Below are positions 1 through 5,233 of a stretch of 5,275 nucleotides of DNA, piece after piece. A program made the translations under genes and the position numbers. How positions within the stretch are numbered: the first letter of the stretch is position 1; each line of letters opens with the position of its first letter. The notes beneath the pieces were generated by a model that saw nothing but the letters and a program-made list of their open reading frames with translations, was not told the origin of the DNA and did not search any database. Source of the stretch: Burkholderiaceae bacterium (GTDB taxonomy: Bacteria > Pseudomonadota > Gammaproteobacteria > Burkholderiales > Burkholderiaceae_C). The stretch lies in NCBI GenBank assembly GCA_031276435.1, contig JAISNB010000138.1, positions 1 through 5,275 of the forward strand. Reading direction: 5' to 3'.

Positions 1-135
1 TCGCGCATCGCCGAAAAACACCGCGACCACGCGCACGAACTGGGCGTGGACCATTACCTGGGCAAACCCTACTCAGAAGAAGACTTGCTCAGCCTGATCG
101 AGCAATACACCCACGCCCAGGCTGGTGCCGCCTAG
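1..135 (+). CDS. chpA: C-terminal end of a response-regulator receiver domain, probably ChpA/PilL hybrid histidine kinase (partial)
   Basis: The gene enters from the left edge; only its last 44 codons and a TAG stop (133-135) are present. The visible protein contains KHRDHAHELGVDHYLGKPYS followed by EEDLLSLI. This is the end of a CheY-like receiver: helix 4, strand 5 with the invariant Lys-Pro (K22-P23 of the fragment), and the start of helix 5. The KHR...LGV..YLGKPY.E..LL pattern is, from family knowledge, typical of the C-terminal receiver of the large CheA-like hybrid kinases that control type IV pili (ChpA, also named PilL), and that gene often precedes yqgE/yqgF in Burkholderiales. The phosphoacceptor Asp and kinase domains lie outside the window, so a stand-alone receiver protein cannot be excluded. 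The receiver assignment is firm; the ChpA identity is inference from the motif and neighbourhood. Confidence 0.72.
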   Translation, partial: SRIAEKHRDHAHELGVDHYLGKPYSEEDLLSLIEQYTHAQAGAA

Positions 136-259
136 CGCGGCGGCTCCATGTTCCCTTGGGGGGAGAGGCAAACAGAAGGGTGTGGCATAAATGAAAGTTA
201 ATGGATCTGCGCTTCGCTCACAATGGTGCAGCGGCTGGCGCGTGCCGTGAGCGGACCGC

Positions 260-280
260 CGCGCGTTGCGTGCGCGTTTT
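260..280 (+). terminator. Weak intrinsic terminator candidate downstream of the chemosensory gene
   Basis: CGCGC (260-264) and GCGCG (272-276) form a five-pair GC stem with a seven-base loop, followed directly by TTTT (277-280). It lies between the upstream gene's stop (135) and the start of yqgE (326), where a transcript end is expected. The stem is short and the T-run only four bases, so it may be chance in GC-rich DNA. A second, stronger stem without a T-run, GCCGCC (127-132) with GGCGGC (139-144), spans the TAG stop of the upstream gene. Confidence 0.25.
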
Positions 281-313
281 GGCGCAAGTTCCAAAAAGAA
301 GGTGAACAAGTTC

Positions 314-319
314 TAGAAT
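314..319 (+). promoter_or_regulatory. -10-like box TAGAAT immediately upstream of yqgE
   Basis: TAGAAT matches the sigma-70 -10 consensus TATAAT at five of six positions and ends six bases before the yqgE ATG (326). A transcript from it would begin at or next to the start codon, giving a leaderless or near-leaderless mRNA. No convincing -35 is visible: the best candidate, TTCCAA (289-294), matches TTGACA at only three positions with a 19-base spacer. The TAG inside the box is also an in-frame stop for yqgE, so it bounds the reading frame. It would drive the whole downstream unit if real. Confidence 0.45.
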
Positions 320-325
320 CGGGCC

Positions 326-925
326 ATGGCCGATGAAGCTCCGTCAATCAATCTGACCAATCACTTTCTCATCGCCATGCCGGGCGTGCAAGACCGGCTG
401 TTTTCTCGCAGCGTGGTTTACGTGTGCGAGCATTCCGAGCAAGGCGCCCTGGGTCTCATCATCAACAAGCCCGGTGATATTTCCATGGCCGATTTGTTTG
501 CCAGGGTCGAGTTGCCGCTGGATCGCCCGGAGTTGAGCGGGCAGCCCGTTTTCCAGGGCGGTTCCCTGCAAACCGAGCGCGGCTTTGTGCTGCACGATCC
601 GATTCAGGTCAGCGGCATGGGCGAGGGTGAATCGGTCTACGCGTCCACCATGGTTGTGCCCGGCGGACTGGAAATGACCACTTCCAAAGATGTGCTGGAG
701 GCGCTGTCTTCGGGCGGCGGGCCTCGGCGCGTCATGGTCATGCTCGGTTATTCGGCCTGGGGCGAGGGGCAACTGGAGTTCGAGCTGGCCAACAATGCCT
801 GGCTTACGGTCGAGGCCGATGCCGATCTGATTTTTGACGCGCCCGCGGCGCAGCGGTACGACTCGGCGCTCGGCTTGCTGGGTTTGCAGGCCTGGACTTT
901 GACGCCGGACGCTGGTCATGCCTGA
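326..925 (+). CDS. yqgE: YqgE/AlgH family protein (DUF179, UPF0301)
   Basis: This is a 199-residue cytosolic protein of the YqgE/AlgH family, whose biochemical role is not settled; in Pseudomonas the homologue AlgH was described as an alginate regulator. Family signatures are clear: HFLIAMPGVQDRLFSRSVVY (13-32) leading into CEHSEQGALGLIINKP (34-49), FQGG...ERGFVLH (76-90), and GYSAWGEGQLEFELANNAWL (141-160). Length is close to the usual 185-200 residues. The ATG at 326 is the only possible upstream start because an in-frame TAG sits at 314-316. No Shine-Dalgarno is suitably placed; AGAAGG (297-302) is over 20 bases away, so the start may be leaderless. The gene overlaps yqgF by 8 bases, the usual pairing of these two genes in proteobacteria. 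There is no signal peptide or membrane segment. Confidence 0.95.
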   Translation: MADEAPSINLTNHFLIAMPGVQDRLFSRSVVYVCEHSEQGALGLIINKPGDISMADLFARVELPLDRPELSGQPVFQGGSLQTERGFVLHDPIQVSGMGEGESVYASTMVVPGGLEMTTSKDVLEALSSGGGPRRVMVMLGYSAWGEGQLEFELANNAWLTVEADADLIFDAPAAQRYDSALGLLGLQAWTLTPDAGHA

Positions 926-1403
926 TCCGCAGCGCGCCAAGTCGTCACCGCATCCCGGCGCTTGCTCCGCCGTGCCAGCAAGCCGCGTTTTCCCGGCCAA
1001 CCAGCCAGTTCCTGAACGGCTGGTTTCTTTTATGGGGCTGGACTACGGCACCAGGCGCACGGGCGTGGCGACGGGCAACCGCATGACGCGCACGGCCACG
1101 CCACGCACCACGGTGCAAGCTGAGGGGCAGGCGCGCTGGGCGCACATCGAGCGGTTGCTAAACGAATGGCAGCCCGACGCGCTGGTGGTGGGTGTGCCAT
1201 TTCATCCGGATGGCGCGGCGCACGGCAATACGGAAAAGGCGCGCCGCTTTTCGCGCCAGTTGCAGGGGCGCTACCGGCTGCCGGTGTTCGAGGTGGACGA
1301 GCGTTACAGCACCACCGAGGCACTGGCGGCCAGCGGCATGCGCGATGTGGATGCCCGGGCCGCGTGCATTATTCTGGAGCAGTTCTTGAGGAGCCTTCCA
1401 TGA
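918..1403 (+). CDS. ruvX: RuvX/YqgF family RNase H-fold putative pre-16S rRNA nuclease / Holliday junction resolvase-like protein
   Basis: The 161-residue product belongs to the YqgF (RuvX) family, RNase H-like nucleases tied to 5' maturation of 16S rRNA and, by fold, to Holliday junction resolvases. The fold begins at MGLDYGTRRTGVATG (39-53) with first acidic residue D42. It continues with PDALVVGVPFHPDGAAHGNT (86-105), the VDERYSTTEA block (126-135) and a final D..AA.IILEQFL segment (145-157). The expected acidic residues are present, so it looks active. The ATG at 918 overlaps the end of yqgE by 8 bases and gives a 38-residue Pro/Ala/Ser-rich N-terminal extension before the fold. Starting at M39 (1032) would give a more typical length, but neither start has a good Shine-Dalgarno. 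I prefer 918 for coupling with yqgE and because related Burkholderiales proteins seem to have such extensions. It overlaps pyrR by 4 bases. Confidence 0.93.
   Translation: MPDPQRAKSSPHPGACSAVPASRVFPANQPVPERLVSFMGLDYGTRRTGVATGNRMTRTATPRTTVQAEGQARWAHIERLLNEWQPDALVVGVPFHPDGAAHGNTEKARRFSRQLQGRYRLPVFEVDERYSTTEALAASGMRDVDARAACIILEQFLRSLP
1387..1393 (+). promoter_or_regulatory. Ribosome binding site of pyrR
   Basis: TGAGGAG lies six bases upstream of the ATG at 1400. It selects this ATG over the open frame that extends upstream to 1166, and it sits inside the yqgF coding region. Confidence 0.75.
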
Positions 1404-1918
1404 CTCAGGCAGGGGCTTTGGCGCTGGACGCCGAGGCGTTGTACACGGATTTGCTGGCTGGCGTGCGGCCCTTGTTGCTGGCCGATACGCATCTGGCTGG
1501 CATTGTCTCTGGCGGCGGCTGGCTGGCCGAACGCTTGCACGCCGACCTGCGGCGGCCCGCGGGTTCGGTGGGCGCCATCTCGTCGTCCATGCACCGCGAC
1601 GACTTCAGCAAACGCGGGCTGGCGAGCAGTCCGCAAACGCAATTGCCGTTTGATGTGAATGGCGCCGACATCATGCTCATCGACGATGTGCTCTACACCG
1701 GGCGCACCATCCGTGCCGTGCTCAACGAGTTGTTCGACTACGGCAGGCCGCGCCGCGTGCGTCTGGCGGTTCTGGTCGATCGCGGCGGGCGGCAATTGCC
1801 GGTGGCGGCTGATTTTGCCGCCGCACGCGTCAGCCTGCCAGCCACGCGCGCTCTGGCGCTGGCGCGGCGCGACGATGGCCGTTTTGTTTTCCGCATTGAC
1901 GAGGTGCCAGCATGCTAG
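1400..1918 (+). CDS. pyrR: PyrR-type bifunctional pyr operon regulator / uracil phosphoribosyltransferase
   Basis: The 172-residue protein is a type I phosphoribosyltransferase of the PyrR family. Known members convert uracil plus PRPP to UMP, and in Gram-positive bacteria bind pyr mRNA to attenuate transcription. The PRPP-binding motif is IMLIDDVLYTGRTIRAVLNE (91-110), with the two acidic residues D95-D96. SSSMHRDDFSKRGL (61-74) and LVDRGGRQLPV (125-135) are PyrR signatures. The frame is open back to 1166, but the homologous region begins near MTQAGALALDAEALY. The ATG at 1400 has a good Shine-Dalgarno and overlaps the yqgF stop as ATGA, so the longer form is rejected. It overlaps pyrB by 7 bases, leaving no room for an attenuator between them. 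Whether it regulates pyr expression here is unknown. Confidence 0.93.
   Translation: MTQAGALALDAEALYTDLLAGVRPLLLADTHLAGIVSGGGWLAERLHADLRRPAGSVGAISSSMHRDDFSKRGLASSPQTQLPFDVNGADIMLIDDVLYTGRTIRAVLNELFDYGRPRRVRLAVLVDRGGRQLPVAADFAAARVSLPATRALALARRDDGRFVFRIDEVPAC
1901..1906 (+). promoter_or_regulatory. Ribosome binding site of pyrB
   Basis: GAGGTG is placed five bases before the ATG at 1912, within the last codons of pyrR. It supports a start that overlaps pyrR and implies translational coupling of the two genes. Confidence 0.65.
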
Positions 1919-2874
1919 GGCGCGGCAATCCCCAACTCAACGGACATGGCGAGCTGATTCACCTGCTGTCCACCGAAGGGCTGTCGCGCGGCATTCTCAC
2001 GCACATCCTGGACACGGCGGCGCAGTTTGTCAGCGTCAGCGACCGCGAGGTCAAGAAAGTCCCGCTGCTGCGCGGCAAAAGCGTGTTCAACCTGTTTTTC
2101 GAGAATTCCACGCGCACGCGCACCACGTTCGACATTGCGGCCACGCGCCTGTCGGCTGATGTCTACACGCTCGACATTGCGCGCTCTTCCACCGCCAAGG
2201 GCGAGAGCCTGCTCGACACCATCGCCAACCTCAGCGCCATGGCCGCCGACATTTTTGTCGTGCGCCACAGCGAATCGGGCGCGCCGTACCTGATCGCCCA
2301 GCACGTCGCGCCCCATGTGCACGTGGTCAACGCGGGCGATGGCCGCCACGCCCACCCCACGCAGGCGCTGCTGGACATGTACACCATCCGGCACTACAAA
2401 AAAGATTTTTCCAACCTTTGCGTCGCCATCGTGGGCGATGTGCTGCACTCGCGCGTGGCGCGCTCGGACATCCACGCGCTGACCACGCTGGGCGCTGCCG
2501 AAGTGCGCGTGGTCGGCCCAAAAACCCTGGTGCCGGGCGATCTGGCACCCATGGGCGTGCGCGTCTTCAACCAGCTCGAAGAAGGCATTGCCGACTGCGA
2601 CGTGGTCATCATGCTGCGCCTGCAAAACGAGCGCATGTCCGGCGCGCTGCTGCCGTCGAGCCAGGAATACTTCAAACGCTACGGCCTCACGCCCGAAAAA
2701 CTGCGGCGCGCCCGGCCCGACGCCATCGTCATGCACCCAGGCCCCATCAACCGGGGCGTGGAAATCGACTCGGCCGTGGTCGACGGCGGCCAAAGCGTGA
2801 TCCTGCCGCAAGTCACCTTTGGCATCGCCGTGCGCATGGCCGCGCTCAGCATCGTCTCGGGCAACAGCGCCTAA
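1912..2874 (+). CDS. pyrB: Aspartate carbamoyltransferase catalytic subunit
   Basis: The 320-residue enzyme condenses carbamoyl phosphate with L-aspartate to give N-carbamoyl-aspartate, the committed step of UMP synthesis in the cytosol. The carbamoyl phosphate site is FENSTRTRTTF (63-73, S66-T-R-T-R70). The mobile 80s-loop equivalent is RSSTAKGESLLDT (91-103) with K96. HPTQALLDM (148-156), GDVLHSRVARSD (175-186), RLQNER (236-241) and HPGPINRGVEI (275-285) complete the fold and the aspartate site, so the chain looks catalytically intact. It is about nine residues longer at the N-terminus than E. coli PyrB. The ATG at 1912 has GAGGTG five bases upstream. No pyrI regulatory gene follows. Instead a dead dihydroorotase-like gene lies 18 bases downstream, the arrangement of Pseudomonas class A ATCases, whose holoenzyme is six PyrB with six PyrC'. 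Assembly of that kind here is inference. Confidence 0.97.
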   Translation: MLGRGNPQLNGHGELIHLLSTEGLSRGILTHILDTAAQFVSVSDREVKKVPLLRGKSVFNLFFENSTRTRTTFDIAATRLSADVYTLDIARSSTAKGESLLDTIANLSAMAADIFVVRHSESGAPYLIAQHVAPHVHVVNAGDGRHAHPTQALLDMYTIRHYKKDFSNLCVAIVGDVLHSRVARSDIHALTTLGAAEVRVVGPKTLVPGDLAPMGVRVFNQLEEGIADCDVVIMLRLQNERMSGALLPSSQEYFKRYGLTPEKLRRARPDAIVMHPGPINRGVEIDSAVVDGGQSVILPQVTFGIAVRMAALSIVSGNSA

Positions 2875-2892
2875 CCATCGATTGCCAGAAAA

Positions 2893-4236
2893 ATGAAACT
2901 CCTCATCAAAAATGGCCGCGTGCTCGATCCCGCATCCGGGCGCGACGAACAGGCCGATGTTGCCATCGCTGCGGGGCGCATCACCGGCATCGGCGCGCGC
3001 GCACACAACTTCCAGGCCAACCGCGAGCTGGACGCCAGCGGCTGCCTGGTCATCCCCGGACTGGTGGACTTGGGCGCGCGCCTGCGCGAACCCGGCTATG
3101 AACACGCGCGCATGCTCGAAAGCGAAATGGCCGCCGCCGTCGCAGGCGGCATCACCAGCGTGGCCTGCCTGCCCGACACCGACCCGGTGCTTGACGAACC
3201 CGCACTGGTCGAAATGCTGCGCGAGAGGGCGCAAAAACTGCATCAGGCCCGCGTCCTGCCCCTGGGCGCGCTCACCCGCGGACTCAGCGGCGAAGTACTG
3301 ACCGAAATGGGCCAGCTCACCGACGCTGGCTGCGTAGCCTTCAGCCAGGCCGAGCGCCCCATCGTCAACACCCGGGTACTGCAACGCGCGCTGCAATACG
3401 CCAGCACCTTTGGCTACGCCGTCTGGCTGCGCCCGCAAGATGCGTGGCTGGGCGGCGGCGTCGCCGCCAGCGGCCCGCTGGCCATGCGCATGGGTCTGGC
3501 GGGCGTGCCCGTGGCTGCCGAAACCATCGCGCTGCACACCCTGTTCGAACTCCTGCGTGCCATGCGCGGCGCCAACCCGGCTGCCGCTGGCGGCGGAGCG
3601 CGCCTGCACCTGTGCCACATCTCCAGCACCGCGGGCGTCGAACTGGTGCGCCAGGCCAAAGCTGAAGGACTGGCCGTCACCGCGGATGTGAGCATCAACT
3701 CATTGCACCTGACCGACATGGACATCGGCTTTTTCGACAGCCGTGCGCGCCTGAACCCGCCGCTGCGCCAGCAACGCGACCGCGACGCGCTGCGCGACGC
3801 GCTGGCCGACGGCACGCTGGACGCGCTGGTCTCCGACCACACCCCCGTCAACGCCGACGCCAAAACCCTGCCCTTTGCCGAAGCCGAACCCGGCGCCACC
3901 GGACTGGAACTGCTGCTGCCACTGGCCCTGCGCTGGGGCACTGACCTGGGCGATGGCGCCGCCGCGCTCGCCAAAGCCATTGCCGCCATCACCCAAGGCC
4001 CGGCCCGCGTCCTGGGCGCCGCCGCGCCGGGCGCCGCGCAAACCGGCTGTGGCCGCCTGACCGAAGGCGGCATGGCCGACATCTGCGTACTCGACCCCAA
4101 CCGCCGCTGGCAACTCACAGCGCAGGCGCTGCGCAGCCAGGGCAAAAACACCCCATTTGCCGGACAGGAAATGACGGGCCAGGTCCGCTACACACTGGTG
4201 GGCGGACACATCGCATTCGAGGCATCCGCCCGCTAA
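2893..4236 (+). CDS. pyrC': Non-catalytic dihydroorotase-like protein (PyrC'), probable structural partner of PyrB
   Basis: The 447-residue protein has the amidohydrolase fold of type I dihydroorotases: an N-terminal beta domain (1-55), the segment GLVDLGARLREPG (56-68), AGITSVACLPDTDPVLD-like strand 2 (84-101), a central barrel and a closing GGMADICVLDP segment (392-402). Active enzymes have HxH in DxHxHLREPG; here it is G61-A62-R63. The bridging-Asp site (FSDDG in active enzymes) reads FSQAE with Q152. The next metal histidine aligns with R180, the PHH of the TAEVTPHH block is INS (268-270), and the substrate-binding Asn of MPNT is D95. Only R65, H242 (CHIS) and D315 (SDH) remain. It therefore should not hydrolyse dihydroorotate. 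Pseudomonas PyrC' is of this kind and is required for PyrB holoenzyme assembly. The frame is intact, so this is a repurposed protein rather than a decayed gene. Automatic annotation would probably say dihydroorotase. There is no strong Shine-Dalgarno before the ATG. Confidence 0.93.
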   Translation: MKLLIKNGRVLDPASGRDEQADVAIAAGRITGIGARAHNFQANRELDASGCLVIPGLVDLGARLREPGYEHARMLESEMAAAVAGGITSVACLPDTDPVLDEPALVEMLRERAQKLHQARVLPLGALTRGLSGEVLTEMGQLTDAGCVAFSQAERPIVNTRVLQRALQYASTFGYAVWLRPQDAWLGGGVAASGPLAMRMGLAGVPVAAETIALHTLFELLRAMRGANPAAAGGGARLHLCHISSTAGVELVRQAKAEGLAVTADVSINSLHLTDMDIGFFDSRARLNPPLRQQRDRDALRDALADGTLDALVSDHTPVNADAKTLPFAEAEPGATGLELLLPLALRWGTDLGDGAAALAKAIAAITQGPARVLGAAAPGAAQTGCGRLTEGGMADICVLDPNRRWQLTAQALRSQGKNTPFAGQEMTGQVRYTLVGGHIAFEASAR

Positions 4237-4264
4237 ATCCCGGCGCGGCGACCCTGTTGCATCC

Positions 4265-5002
4265 ATGAAAACCTGGACGGCGCTTGCCATGCTGACACGG
4301 GGCGGTTGGCACATCTGGCGCGGCTGGCGCATCATACGCACGCAATTTCCGGGCATGACGCAAAACCAGCGCAACGCCACCGTACAAGCTTGGGCGCGGC
4401 AACTGCTGGACATTTGGGGCATCGCCCTGCAAACAGAGGGCGCGCCGCCACCGCCGCAATGCGGGCCGCTGCTGCTGGTGGCCAACCACATCTCCTGGCT
4501 CGACATTCTGGTACTGCACGCGGCGGGCTATTGCCGCTTCGTCGCCAAAGCCGACGTCAAACACTGGCCCGTCATAGGCACAATGGCCACCAGAGCGGGC
4601 ACCCTGTACATCGAACGCGAATCGCGCCGCGACGCCATGCGCGTGGTGCACCATGTGGCCGAAAGTCTGACCCAGGGCGACGTGGTCGCCGTATTCCCCG
4701 AAGGCACCACCAGCGACGGCAGCGCGGTACTGCCGTTTCACGCCAACTTCATCCAGGCCGCCATCGCCACCGACGCGCCAGCCCTGCCCCTTGCCATCCG
4801 CTACATCGACGCGGCCACCGGCGCGCCCAGCCGCGCGCCGGCCTACGTGGGCGACGACACACTGGCCGCATCCATCTGGCGCATGCTTACCGCGCAAAAA
4901 CTGCGCGCCATCGTGCACTACGGCGCGCCGGAAAAAGCCGCTGGCCGCGACCGCCGCGCCTGGGCCGCGCACTTGCGCCAGAAAGTGCAGGCGCTGCTGT
5001 AG
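4265..5002 (+). CDS. plsC: Lysophospholipid acyltransferase (1-acyl-sn-glycerol-3-phosphate acyltransferase, PlsC family)
   Basis: The 245-residue protein has all PlsC/LPLAT blocks in order. Block I is NHISWLD (74-80) with catalytic H75 and D80. Block II is GTLYIERES (112-120), corresponding to G..FI.R. Block III is VFPEGTTSDG (143-152) with E146. Block IV is near PALPLAIRY (172-180). The family transfers an acyl chain to the sn-2 hydroxyl of lysophosphatidate, or in relatives to other lyso-lipids such as lyso-ornithine lipid, at the inner face of the cytoplasmic membrane; the sequence does not fix the acceptor. No clear transmembrane helix is visible; the hydrophobic stretches around 68-90 and the Trp/Arg-rich N-terminus (residues 11-30) could attach it peripherally. 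It begins 28 bases after pyrC' with no obvious Shine-Dalgarno and is the last gene of the unit before a terminator-like hairpin. Main uncertainty is substrate. Confidence 0.92.
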   Translation: MKTWTALAMLTRGGWHIWRGWRIIRTQFPGMTQNQRNATVQAWARQLLDIWGIALQTEGAPPPPQCGPLLLVANHISWLDILVLHAAGYCRFVAKADVKHWPVIGTMATRAGTLYIERESRRDAMRVVHHVAESLTQGDVVAVFPEGTTSDGSAVLPFHANFIQAAIATDAPALPLAIRYIDAATGAPSRAPAYVGDDTLAASIWRMLTAQKLRAIVHYGAPEKAAGRDRRAWAAHLRQKVQALL

Positions 5003-5023
5003 CGCACCGCGCGCGTGGGCGAC

Positions 5024-5045
5024 AAGAACCGGCTGACTGGTTTTT
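5024..5045 (+). terminator. Probable rho-independent terminator after plsC
   Basis: AAGAACCGG (5024-5032) can pair with CTGGTTTTT (5037-5045) around a CTGA loop. That gives nine pairs including two G-U wobbles, with a run of five T at the 3' arm. It begins 21 bases after the plsC stop, where the operon would be expected to end. The upper stem (AACCGG/CTGGTT) is short and of moderate GC content, so strength is uncertain. Confidence 0.5.
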
Positions 5046-5133
5046 GAAGTCGCGCCAGCGCAGCGCTTTGCCGCAATGGCTTGCAAGGCGCGAAACGCCG
5101 CCGCGCTGCTGCCCGGCACCATCTCCGCACAAT

Positions 5134-5173
5134 CCCCGATGGACGGCGCGGCGCGTGCAACGCCTAATCGGGG
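5134..5173. repeat. Inverted repeat CCCCGAT / ATCGGGG upstream of the response regulator gene
   Basis: CCCCGAT (5134-5140) and ATCGGGG (5167-5173) are perfect inverted copies separated by 26 bases. Inside the loop GGCG (5145-5148) and CGCC (5161-5164) could form a second short stem. There is no T-run after it, so it is not a typical terminator. Its place, about 60 bases before the start at 5234, fits an operator, for example for autoregulation, or a leader-mRNA hairpin. Seven-base arms can also arise by chance. Confidence 0.35.
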
Positions 5174-5220
5174 CTGTCAGAGTTGCGTCAGGCTGGGCGC
5201 GGCCTCTGGCAAAGCAAGAC

Positions 5221-5226
5221 AAGGAG
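5221..5226 (+). promoter_or_regulatory. Strong Shine-Dalgarno of the response regulator gene
   Basis: AAGGAG lies seven bases before GTG 5234 and five bases before the overlapping ATG 5232. Only the GTG frame stays open, so this site supports a GTG start. Confidence 0.8.
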
Positions 5227-5233
5227 AGACGAT

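Noticed and set aside
127..144. GCCGCC/GGCGGC hairpin over the stop codon of the first gene as an intrinsic terminator
   Set aside because: The six-pair stem is perfect but no T-run follows, so it was not listed as a terminator on its own.
73..309. 78-codon - strand open frame across the end of the first gene and the gap before yqgE
   Set aside because: Half overlaps the receiver coding region and the rest is Arg/Pro/His-rich low-information sequence; no motif supports it.
344..1000. Antisense open frame of 218 codons opposite yqgE
   Set aside because: It lies wholly against a well-conserved gene and shows no motif; open only because of base composition.
1166..1399. Upstream 78-codon extension of pyrR
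   Set aside because: It lies in a shifted frame of yqgF, is Gly/Arg/Ala-rich with no PyrR homology, and the ATG at 1400 has a proper Shine-Dalgarno and an ATGA overlap with yqgF.
1915..3618. Long antisense open frame of 567 codons on the - strand over pyrB and pyrC'
   Set aside because: It mirrors two strongly conserved genes in GC-rich DNA, where third-position G/C removes antisense stops. The translation is Gly/Ala/His/Asp-rich with no family motif.
4115..5122. Antisense open frame of 335 codons opposite plsC
   Set aside because: It is a shadow of plsC and the end of pyrC', has no recognisable domain and no ribosome binding site that I can see.
5128..5133. CACAAT as a -10 box for the response regulator
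   Set aside because: There is no -35-like hexamer at 16-18 bases upstream, and it is one of several similar weak matches in the leader.
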